Assembly: GCA_937891895.1 (NCBI GenBank)
Contig: CALATN010000090.1
Coordinates: forward strand, 1-6,373
Direction: 5' to 3'
Source: an uncultured Clostridia bacterium
Lineage (GTDB): Bacteria; Bacillota; Clostridia; Oscillospirales; Ruminococcaceae
DNA: 6,373 nt
In this document: in pieces, positions 1 to 5,294 of the stretch
Position numbering within the stretch: the stretch's first letter is position 1
Layout of the letters: every line of letters starts with the position of its first letter
Program-made: the position numbers and the translations under genes
Notes under the pieces: model-generated
Told to the model about the DNA's origin: nothing
Databases searched by the model: none
Seen by the model: only the letters and a program-made list of their open reading frames with translations

Positions 1-134
1 GAATTTCTTGAATAGGTGTCAACAACTGCAGTTTTCGTTGCGGAAAGCACTTCAAGAAGCTCGCCTGTGGTAATATTTGAATTGACAACATTTCCGTTGT
101 AGGAAAGGGTTGCCTGATTAAAAAAAGTTGCCAT
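1..134 (-). CDS. N-terminus of a probable DUF11-like repeat protein (partial)
   Basis: This is the 5' end of a gene that runs off the left edge of the window; 44 codons are visible. The protein starts MATFFNQATLSYNGN and continues with a TTGELLEVLSATKTAV segment. The start is an ATG at 132-134, preceded six bases upstream by a perfect AAGGAGG (141-147), so the gene call is firm although only a fragment is seen. No signal peptide or membrane segment is visible in these 44 residues. From memory, this opening resembles clostridial proteins that carry DUF11-type conserved-repeat beta-sandwich domains, where the 'LSATKTAV' segment leads into the first repeat. That assignment is recognition by eye, not a search result. 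The gene follows the terminator of the upstream HAD gene, so it is probably transcribed separately. Confidence 0.6.
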   Translation of the reverse strand, partial: MATFFNQATLSYNGNVVNSNITTGELLEVLSATKTAVVDTYSRN

Positions 135-156
135 ACATTTCCTCCTTGTGTTTCAA

Positions 157-183
157 GTGGGATTTACCCACCAATTCATAATA
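157..183 (-). promoter_or_regulatory. Weak candidate -10 box and small leader hairpin upstream of the left-edge gene
   Basis: Only about 78 bases separate the HAD terminator from the left-edge gene, so its promoter should lie here. On the minus strand a TATTAT hexamer (178-183) could be a -10 box, but no good -35 lies 17 bases upstream; the hexamer there reads TAACCG. Between it and the ribosome binding site is a short inverted repeat, GTGGG-TAAAT-CCCAC (157-171), which would form a 5-bp hairpin in the leader. Both elements are weak. The promoter could also depend on an activator or use another sigma factor. Confidence 0.25.
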
Positions 184-212
184 TGCGCAGGGAGGCTGTA
201 CGGTTACATGAC

Positions 213-241
213 AAAAGCCTGATTACAGAAATCAGGCTTTT
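213..241 (-). terminator. Rho-independent terminator of the degV-like/HAD operon
   Basis: A perfect 12-bp inverted repeat (213-224 pairs with 230-241) encloses a 5-base loop. The GC-rich core is AGCCTGATT/AATCAGGCT and the minus-strand transcript ends in TTTT. It begins five bases after the TAA stop of the HAD gene, as expected for the end of that transcript. The A/T-flanked arms mean it could also act on the plus strand, but no plus-strand gene approaches it. Confidence 0.85.
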
Positions 242-245
242 ATAT

Positions 246-959
246 TTATTCACTTAATTCTCTGAGATATTCCACAAGTTCGGCAAATGTACCCTTTCTG
301 CCGTTCCATGGGTGTTCCTCGCAGGGAATAACGTTGTCTGTCACGATATAGCAGTCCATACCGATTGATGAAGCGGCAAAAGCATCCTCACGCTCATCAT
401 TTCCGACATGCAGACACTCATTCGGCTGAACACCGATTCTCTCGCAGACAGTTCTGTAATACTCAGGATTTGGCTTGCAGAAGCTATCACTTTCGTATGA
501 AGTAACCAGGTCAAAGTCGGTATCCTTCAGTCCTACCCAACTCAAACGCATCTGCTGGCCGTTCATCGGAAACAACGGATTTGTTGCGCAGACAACCTTT
601 TCTGCTGCTTTGTGGGCAAGCGCGACAGCCTCCACAGCAAGCGGATTTCCCTCTGTATAAACCTTTGCATTTGCAAATTCATTTGAATAAAACCAATCCG
701 AAGCCTCTCTGAATGGAGCAACTTCCTTGCCGGTAAGCTGAGCGAAAACATCCCAGAAAACCTCATCATTAGGACGTGTGCCATCATTTTTCACCATAGC
801 TTTAGTACCCGCCCAGACGCTTTCGATAAGCTTGTCAGGTTCAAGGCCAACGGGAGAAAGCTTCTTTGCAAGCTCCTTGAAGTAACCCTTGACAAACACA
901 TTGTTGTCCATAGGGAGAAGTGTCCCGTCCATATCAAAAAGTATAGCCTTATATTTCAT
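246..959 (-). CDS. HAD-superfamily hydrolase (subfamily IA-type phosphatase)
   Basis: A 237-residue protein with all four HAD motifs in order. Motif I is FDMDGTLL (nucleophile D9, acid/base D11). Motif II is ATNP (T126). Motif III is CKPNP (K162). Motif IV is GNDEREDAFAA (D188 and D192, which bind Mg2+). The 100-odd residues between motifs I and II fit a helical C1 cap. Such enzymes remove phosphate from small phosphorylated metabolites in the cytoplasm, but the substrate cannot be read from the sequence. The ATG at 957-959 is supported by GAGGTG five bases upstream. This ribosome binding site overlaps the TGA stop of the degV-like gene (intergenic gap 9 nt), so the two are almost certainly co-transcribed and possibly translationally coupled. 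Length is normal and no catalytic residue is missing. It could be annotated loosely as a phosphoglycolate phosphatase-like protein, but nothing proves that substrate. Confidence 0.93.
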   Translation of the reverse strand: MKYKAILFDMDGTLLPMDNNVFVKGYFKELAKKLSPVGLEPDKLIESVWAGTKAMVKNDGTRPNDEVFWDVFAQLTGKEVAPFREASDWFYSNEFANAKVYTEGNPLAVEAVALAHKAAEKVVCATNPLFPMNGQQMRLSWVGLKDTDFDLVTSYESDSFCKPNPEYYRTVCERIGVQPNECLHVGNDEREDAFAASSIGMDCYIVTDNVIPCEEHPWNGRKGTFAELVEYLRELSE

Positions 960-968
960 CTATACACC

Positions 969-1820
969 TCAGATACACTCGATTATTCCGATTGCACAAA
1001 CTCCTGCGCCAACGTGACAGGAAATGCTTACGGGAAGCTTGTACATCTGAATTGTCTTATCACCGAAGTGCTTACGTACGATTTTCTTCCACTCATTTGC
1101 AGGGCCGATATCGCCTGAATATGCCAGGTCAATGCGGATATTCTTGCCCTTGAAGCGTGTTTCAAGGTCCTTTTCAGCAGCGGAAAGCATAGTTTTCTGA
1201 GCGTTTGCCATACCTCTTGCCTTTGCAAAAGCATCCAGCTTTTCGCCCTGAATCTGAAGGACAGGCTTAATTCCGAGGATTGAAGCAACTGCCGCACCTG
1301 CAGCTGTAACACGTCCGCTCTTCTTGAGGAGTTCAAGAGTATTTACAGCAAGGTAAATACTGGAATTGAACGCTGTTTCCTCAAGCTTTGCACAAATCTC
1401 AGCAGCGGAAAGTCCCTGACCGATAAGTGTCAGTGCATCAAGAACAGACTGACGCTGGCTGATAGAAATTCTCTTGTTATCTACAACAACTACCTTGCCG
1501 TCAAAATCAGCAGCAAGAGCCTTTGCAGTTCCGCAGGATCCGCTGAGTGCTGATGACATAGGTATATGGATGATATAATCGTATGTTTTGAGCACTTCCT
1601 TCCAGAGTGAAGTAAGTGATTCAGGGGAAGGCTGAGAGGTTGAAACATCGCTGCCAGAACCAAGCATTTCAAAGAACTGCTCATAAGTACAGCTTACACC
1701 TTCAAAATATTCCTTCTCGTCCACGATAAATGGCATTGCAAGCAGGTACACACCCAGCTTTTTGGCTTCTTCCTGTGTGATACCGCTGTTTGTATCAGTA
1801 ACAACTGCAATCTTACTCAT
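969..1820 (-). CDS. DegV family protein (FakB-like fatty-acid-binding protein)
   Basis: A 283-residue protein of normal DegV length. The N-terminus MSKIAVVTDTNSG is the typical DegV opening. Further family motifs are TSQPSP (residues 61-66), SSALSGS (89-95), LLKKSGRV (164-171), IKP (184-186) and a C-terminal CHVGAG (268-273), where many relatives have HVGPG. Family members bind one long-chain fatty acid. Some, called FakB, present it to the kinase FakA to make acyl-phosphate for phospholipid synthesis. Whether this copy does so is inference, as no FakA gene is in view. I chose the ATG at 1818-1820 because AAGGAG lies seven bases upstream and the protein then starts at the conserved beta strand. 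An in-frame TTG at 1847 would add nine basic residues encoded partly by the ribosome binding site, and is unlikely. It is the first gene of a two-gene operon with the HAD phosphatase. Confidence 0.94.
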   Translation of the reverse strand: MSKIAVVTDTNSGITQEEAKKLGVYLLAMPFIVDEKEYFEGVSCTYEQFFEMLGSGSDVSTSQPSPESLTSLWKEVLKTYDYIIHIPMSSALSGSCGTAKALAADFDGKVVVVDNKRISISQRQSVLDALTLIGQGLSAAEICAKLEETAFNSSIYLAVNTLELLKKSGRVTAAGAAVASILGIKPVLQIQGEKLDAFAKARGMANAQKTMLSAAEKDLETRFKGKNIRIDLAYSGDIGPANEWKKIVRKHFGDKTIQMYKLPVSISCHVGAGVCAIGIIECI

Positions 1821-1827
1821 ACGTTTT

Positions 1828-1833
1828 CTCCTT
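1828..1833 (-). promoter_or_regulatory. Ribosome binding site that fixes the degV-like start
   Basis: AAGGAG on the minus strand sits seven bases before the ATG at 1818-1820. It argues against the longer TTG-initiated frame at 1847, which would translate through this site. Confidence 0.85.
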
Positions 1834-1857
1834 TTTATACATAACAATACATATTAT

Positions 1858-1886
1858 AGTATAAAATAAAAAAGCATTTTAGTCAA
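1858..1886 (-). promoter_or_regulatory. Sigma-A-type promoter of the degV-like/HAD operon
   Basis: On the minus strand, TTGACT (1881-1886) and TATACT (1858-1863) are separated by exactly 17 bases of A/T-rich sequence. This is close to the housekeeping consensus TTGACA-17-TATAAT. Transcription would start near position 1851 and leave a leader of about 30 nt before the ATG. The promoter lies directly after the terminator of the ispH/S1 operon, so the degV-like operon is probably an independent unit. A second TTGACT lies 23 bases upstream but has no -10 box at the right distance. Confidence 0.75.
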
Positions 1887-1916
1887 TAGCAAAAGCAATT
1901 TTTAGTCAAAATAGCA
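1871..1916. repeat. Tandem imperfect direct repeat over the degV-like promoter -35 region
   Basis: Two adjacent copies, 1871-1891 and 1892-1916, share the plus-strand pattern AAAGCA–T-run–AGTCAA–TAGCA. They differ only by small insertions in the A/T tracts (21 versus 25 bases). The AGTCAA cores are 23 bp apart, about two helical turns, so a protein bound to both would sit on one face of the DNA. The copy nearer the gene contains the -35 hexamer. This makes it a candidate operator, but it could also be a chance duplication in A/T-rich intergenic DNA. The binding protein is unknown. Confidence 0.6.
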
Positions 1917-1917
1917 C

Positions 1918-1950
1918 AAAAAACGGTACTGCAGACACAGTACCGTTTTT
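1918..1950 (-). terminator. Rho-independent terminator after ispH/S1
   Basis: A perfect 13-bp inverted repeat (1919-1931 with 1938-1950) with core CGGTACTG/CAGTACCG and a 6-base loop CAGACA. On the minus strand it is followed by a run of six T. It lies 15 bases beyond the TAA stop of the ispH/S1 fusion and ends the right-hand operon. Because the arms are A-run and T-run on either side, it may work in both directions. Confidence 0.9.
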
Positions 1951-1965
1951 ATTCAGAATATTAAC

Positions 1966-3948
1966 TTATTCTTCAACAGGAGCTTCTTCAGCAGCTGTTT
2001 CGATAAGAGCACGCATAGAAATGCTGATTCTCTTCTTATCGATGTCGATTTCAGTAATCTTAGCATCAACTTCATCACCAATTGCGAGAACATCCTTAAC
2101 GTTTGTTACTCTCTTATCAGCAATCTGGGAGATGTGGATAAGACCATCGATACCAGGAATAATCTGAGCGAATGCACCGAATGGTGTGATAGAAACAACC
2201 TTAGCCTTTACAACATCGTCAACCTTGTATTCGTTAGCGAACTTAACCCAAGGATTGTCCTCTGTCTTCTTGTAGCCGAGGGAGATTCTGTTAGCTTCCT
2301 TATCGAGTTCCTTAACGTAAACTTCGATAACGTCACCTACGTTAACAACTTCGGATGGATGCTTGATTCTGTTCCAGCTGAGCTCGGAAATGTGAACCAT
2401 ACCATCGATACCGCCGAGGTCAACGAATGCGCCGTATGTTGTGAGGGACTTAACTTCACCCTTGAATACGTCGTTAACGTTAACGGATTCCCAGAACTTA
2501 GCCTTAGCAGCGTCCTTTTCAGCATTGCGTACGATTCTGATAGAACCTACAGCCTTGCCGCGCTGTTCATTAGCTTCGATAATCTTGAACTTAACTGTTG
2601 TCTTAACGAGTTCTTCAAGCTTATCATCTCTGCGAGCAGTTGCCTGAGAAGCAGGGATAAATACTCTGATACCCTCGTAAAGTACGATTACGCCGCCCTT
2701 TACAACACCTGTAACAGTGCCTTCGAGGATAGCGTCTTCTTCCTTAGCCTTAACGATCTTGTCAAAGCCGAGAAGAGCGTCAACCTTCTTCTTGGAAAGA
2801 GTAACAATACCTTCAGCATCGTTAACCTTGATAACGATGAGTTCAACCTCGTCGCCAGGCTTTACAACGTCAGCAGGCTTGAGAGCAGGGTCATTTGTAA
2901 GCTCATCGAGAGAAACATAACCTGTGTGCTTTGTTCCGACATCAACAATAGCTTCTGCATCATTAACAGCTGTTATGTATCCTTTCACCCTCTGACCGGT
3001 ATATATTTTTTTGAAGGACGCATCGAGCGCCTCCTCAAAGTTAAAGTCCTCTTCCATGATCATTTTTTCACTCATTTGGTTTGTAACCTCCTTGATTATA
3101 TGTACCGGAGCCGAAGCGCCGGCAGTAACACCGACAGTAAATTTTTCGCCGATGTTATTTTTCAGCAGTTTAGCGATATACTGAAAATCGAGCTCGGAAG
3201 CATTCTCAACGTGAATACACTCCTTGCAATGTCTGCTGCAGATTTCTGCGAGCTTGACTGTATTGGAACTGTGTTTGCCGCCGATAACGACCATAAGGTC
3301 GGCGTTTTCCGCCAGCTGCACGGCGCTGCGCTGCCTGTCGGATGTAGCATTGCAGATTGTATTTATTACCTCTGCATCGGGCAAAGCCTCTGCCGCCAAA
3401 CGGACACAGTTATCCCACATATTTATATTATACGTTGTTTGTGCAACAATTGCAACCTTTTTTTCAGGATTTTTCAATTTTTTTTTCAGAAATTCCGATA
3501 ATTCTTTATCATCCTTGCATATTATTGCCATATTCTGACAATACGAGGCTATTCCGATAACCTCTGGATGAGCATTATCACCCATTATTACCACGTCGTA
3601 CCCTTCTTTACTTTTTTCCTCGGCAATTTTTTGGATACGTTTTACAAACGGACATGTACCGTCGTGATATTCAATTTCCTTTTCCTTTAATATATCCAGA
3701 ACACGCTTTGTAACTCCGTGTGAACGGATTATTACTGTTTCATCAGTAAGCTCCGAAAGAGCTTTTTCAGTTTCGGTAATTCTTACACCTTTTTTTTCAA
3801 GGTCACGCACAACATCTTTGTTATGGATAATTTCTCCATAAGTAACAACTTTTTTGCCGCTACTTAATATATTATACACGATTTTCAAGGCTCTGTCAAC
3901 ACCAAAACAGAAACCTGCATGTTCAGCGACGATTATTTCAGTTTTCAT
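1966..3948 (-). CDS. ispH/rpsA: IspH (HMBPP reductase) fused to a four-domain ribosomal protein S1
   Basis: A 660-residue fusion. Residues 1-290 are 4-hydroxy-3-methylbut-2-enyl diphosphate reductase, the 4Fe-4S enzyme that makes IPP and DMAPP in the last MEP-pathway step. The three cluster cysteines are present at C14 (GFCFGV), C99 (DGTCPFV) and C199 (NTIC). Substrate-site motifs are H42, H77, HPEV (127-130), QTT (170-172), GGKHSSNT (223-230) and GVTAGASAP. Residues about 316-385, 403-473, 492-560 and 577-646 are four S1 (OB-fold) RNA-binding domains. Domains 3 and 4 are the most canonical (YGAFVDL..GIDGMVHISEL; FGAFAQI..GIDGLIHISQI). Such fusions are known in Clostridia. The start is the ATG at 3946-3948, which gives MKTEIIVAEHAGFCFG. 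Its Shine–Dalgarno is weak (AAGG, 12 bases away) and it overlaps the plsC end by 11 nt, so translational coupling is likely. An upstream TTG at 3987 is rejected. Codon use differs sharply between the two halves (see findings). Confidence 0.96.
   Translation of the reverse strand: MKTEIIVAEHAGFCFGVDRALKIVYNILSSGKKVVTYGEIIHNKDVVRDLEKKGVRITETEKALSELTDETVIIRSHGVTKRVLDILKEKEIEYHDGTCPFVKRIQKIAEEKSKEGYDVVIMGDNAHPEVIGIASYCQNMAIICKDDKELSEFLKKKLKNPEKKVAIVAQTTYNINMWDNCVRLAAEALPDAEVINTICNATSDRQRSAVQLAENADLMVVIGGKHSSNTVKLAEICSRHCKECIHVENASELDFQYIAKLLKNNIGEKFTVGVTAGASAPVHIIKEVTNQMSEKMIMEEDFNFEEALDASFKKIYTGQRVKGYITAVNDAEAIVDVGTKHTGYVSLDELTNDPALKPADVVKPGDEVELIVIKVNDAEGIVTLSKKKVDALLGFDKIVKAKEEDAILEGTVTGVVKGGVIVLYEGIRVFIPASQATARRDDKLEELVKTTVKFKIIEANEQRGKAVGSIRIVRNAEKDAAKAKFWESVNVNDVFKGEVKSLTTYGAFVDLGGIDGMVHISELSWNRIKHPSEVVNVGDVIEVYVKELDKEANRISLGYKKTEDNPWVKFANEYKVDDVVKAKVVSITPFGAFAQIIPGIDGLIHISQIADKRVTNVKDVLAIGDEVDAKITEIDIDKKRISISMRALIETAAEEAPVEE
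3073..3093 (-). promoter_or_regulatory. Possible internal ribosome binding site and ATG for a free S1 protein
   Basis: Within the fusion, minus-strand AAGGAGG (3087-3093, extending to AAGGAGGT) precedes an in-frame ATG (3073-3075) by 11 bases. This ATG is codon 292, exactly at the end of the IspH domain and about 24 residues before the first S1 domain. Starting here would give a 369-residue protein with only the four S1 domains. The site matches anti-Shine–Dalgarno far better than the site of the fusion start itself. The bases also encode IKEV, a segment typical of the IspH C-terminus, so the match may be partly a coding constraint. Confidence 0.45.
3103..3124 (-). other. C(UUCG)G tetraloop hairpin just upstream of the internal S1 ribosome site
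   Basis: The minus-strand RNA reads CCGGCGC-UUCG-GCUCCGG. It pairs as a seven-position stem with one C·U mismatch, extended outward by a G·U and a U-A pair, and capped by the very stable C(UUCG)G tetraloop. It ends nine bases before the internal AAGGAGG. It lies in codons for the conserved IspH segment TAGASAPV, so its presence could be accidental. No T-run follows, so it is not a terminator. Confidence 0.4.
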
Positions 3949-4561
3949 CCGCAACTGTTTCCTTTTCCTCTGCAGGGCCTTCAACAAGCTCGGTAATTGC
4001 TTCCATGATACGCTTCTTTACGCCCTTGATCGCCTTTGGGGAAGCATCCTCAACAGCAATTTCCTCCGCAGGTATAACCTTTCCGAAGCGTAAAGTCAGA
4101 TTTGAACGGAACTTCAGCTTCTCACCCTCGAAGATAATTCCGCAGGGAAGCACATCTGCGCCTGATTTTGCGGCAATAAGTGCAACGCCTGTCTTGCCCT
4201 TGCCGACCTTACCGTCCTTTGAACGTGTACCCTCAGGGAAGATTACGAGGTTACGACCTGAATTAAGAATAGCAATAGAATCATCGATGACCTGCATATC
4301 GCCTGCGCCGCGCTTTACCGGAAATGCACCGAGTTTTGTGATAAACCAACCGAAAAGCTTGTTCTTGAACAGTTCTTCCTTTGCCATATATGTAACGGGA
4401 CGCTTCATAGGCATTGTAAGAATTACGGGGTCAGCATAGCTTCTATGGTTTGAAGCCATTACAAGAGGTCTGTCCTGAGGAATGTTTTCTACTCCCTCAA
4501 TTTTAAAATTGTAAGCAAGCTTATATACACCCCATACAACATAACGTACAAATGCGTTCAT
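3938..4561 (-). CDS. plsC: 1-acyl-sn-glycerol-3-phosphate acyltransferase (PlsC/LPLAT family)
   Basis: A 207-residue protein with the lysophospholipid acyltransferase motifs in order. The catalytic block is NHRSYADP (residues 38-45, H39 and D44 forming HX4D). The glycerol-phosphate binding region is GAFPVKRG (78-85), followed by FPEGTRS (108-114) and a final VLPCGI block (137-142). It would transfer an acyl group to the sn-2 position of lysophosphatidate to make phosphatidate at the inner face of the membrane. No clear transmembrane helix is visible; the aromatic and basic N-terminal stretch RYVVWGVYKLAYNF may sit on the membrane surface. The ATG at 4559-4561 has AAGGAG seven bases upstream, and that site overlaps the TAA stop of cmk (11-nt gap). 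The acidic C-terminal tail overlaps the ispH start by 11 nt. Size is normal for the short bacterial form. Acyl donor (acyl-ACP or acyl-CoA) cannot be told from sequence. Confidence 0.93.
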   Translation of the reverse strand: MNAFVRYVVWGVYKLAYNFKIEGVENIPQDRPLVMASNHRSYADPVILTMPMKRPVTYMAKEELFKNKLFGWFITKLGAFPVKRGAGDMQVIDDSIAILNSGRNLVIFPEGTRSKDGKVGKGKTGVALIAAKSGADVLPCGIIFEGEKLKFRSNLTLRFGKVIPAEEIAVEDASPKAIKGVKKRIMEAITELVEGPAEEKETVADEN

Positions 4562-4572
4562 ATCAACACTCC

Positions 4573-5253
4573 TTAAAGTGGCTTTGCGCCTGTTTTTTCT
4601 TCGATTATTCCGCAGAGCAGATCTATTGCCCCCTGTAAGTCAACCTCAGTCGTGTCGCAAAGAACAGCGTCATCAGCCTGCTTCAGCGGTGCGATTTCGC
4701 GGTTCATATCGTTGTAGTCACGCTGATTTACGTCAGCAAGGACTTCCTCGAAGCTTACGTTCTCGCCCTTTTCGATAAGCTCAACGTGTCTGCGGCGTGC
4801 ACGCTCCTCGGCTGATGCTGTGAGGTAAATTTTCAGTTCAGCATCGGGAAGAACTACTGTACCGATATCACGGCCGTCCATTACAACATTGTTTTCACGG
4901 GCAATCTTACGCTGTAACTCGAAAAGAAAATCACGTACAGCAGGAATTGCCGAAACATTTGAAGCACCCATTGAAACCTCGGGAGTACGGATTTTATCGG
5001 AAACGTCCTCTCCGTTGACAAAAACGTGCTGTACTCCATCGATATACTTCAGCTCAGGGGTAATATCGTTGAGCATTGAAATAACCTGCTCAGCATTCTT
5101 TGTATCAGCACCGTGGCTTATTGCGTAATAAGCGATTGAGCGGTAGAGTGCACCTGTATCAACGTAGATAAAACCGAATTTCTTTGCGGCAGCCTTTGCA
5201 ATTGTGCTTTTGCCCGCACCTGCAGGACCGTCGATTGCGATATTGATTGACAT
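4573..5253 (-). CDS. cmk: Cytidylate kinase ((d)CMP kinase)
   Basis: A 226-residue P-loop kinase that phosphorylates CMP and dCMP with ATP to feed nucleotide and phospholipid precursor pools. The Walker A loop is GPAGAGKST (residues 9-17). It is followed by the CMP-binding DTGALYR (32-38), DGRDIGT (126-132), the lid-region arginines ARRRH (152-156), and NQRDYND...R (177-185), all typical of Cmk. The insert at about residues 60-95 matches the CMP-binding insert of bacterial enzymes. I chose the ATG at 5251-5253, with AAAAGGA ten bases upstream. An in-frame GTG at 5262 would lie almost on top of that site and is unlikely. The gene follows the flavoprotein by 41 nt and precedes plsC by 11 nt. 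cmk next to an S1 gene is an old and widespread arrangement, here with plsC and ispH between them. Confidence 0.96.
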   Translation of the reverse strand: MSINIAIDGPAGAGKSTIAKAAAKKFGFIYVDTGALYRSIAYYAISHGADTKNAEQVISMLNDITPELKYIDGVQHVFVNGEDVSDKIRTPEVSMGASNVSAIPAVRDFLFELQRKIARENNVVMDGRDIGTVVLPDAELKIYLTASAEERARRRHVELIEKGENVSFEEVLADVNQRDYNDMNREIAPLKQADDAVLCDTTEVDLQGAIDLLCGIIEEKTGAKPL

Positions 5254-5294
5254 TTTTAACACGTCCTTTTTACATAGGCTTCAGCCTTTGTCTT

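Noticed and set aside
3095..3100. TATAAT hexamer on the minus strand just before the internal S1 start, as an internal promoter
   Set aside because: No -35 box lies about 17 bases upstream (the sequence there is GC-rich, GCCGGC), and transcription would begin inside the ribosome binding site itself.
3216..3240. C-SRH-C-KE-C cluster in IspH (C237, C241, C244), which has the CX3CX2C spacing of radical SAM enzymes
   Set aside because: The three known IspH cluster cysteines (C14, C99, C199) are all present elsewhere. This region is a variable helix in clostridial IspH and lacks any radical SAM context.
2134..3501. A 455-codon open frame on the plus strand, antisense to ispH/S1
   Set aside because: It is codon-aligned with the sense gene, so it stays open wherever the sense strand avoids TTA, CTA and TCA. 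The biased leucine and serine codons of this gene explain that. The predicted protein has no recognisable motif and no clear ribosome site was seen.
3949..3987. Longer ispH/S1 start at the in-frame TTG (3987), adding 13 residues
   Set aside because: The extra basic residues lie within the plsC coding end and IspH proteins typically begin a few residues before the first strand and the C14 motif, as given by the ATG at 3948.
5254..5294. Small inverted repeat AGGC-TGAA-GCCT between the flavoprotein and cmk as a terminator or attenuator
   Set aside because: Only four base pairs and no T-run follow, so it is too weak. The gap is short and the genes look co-transcribed.
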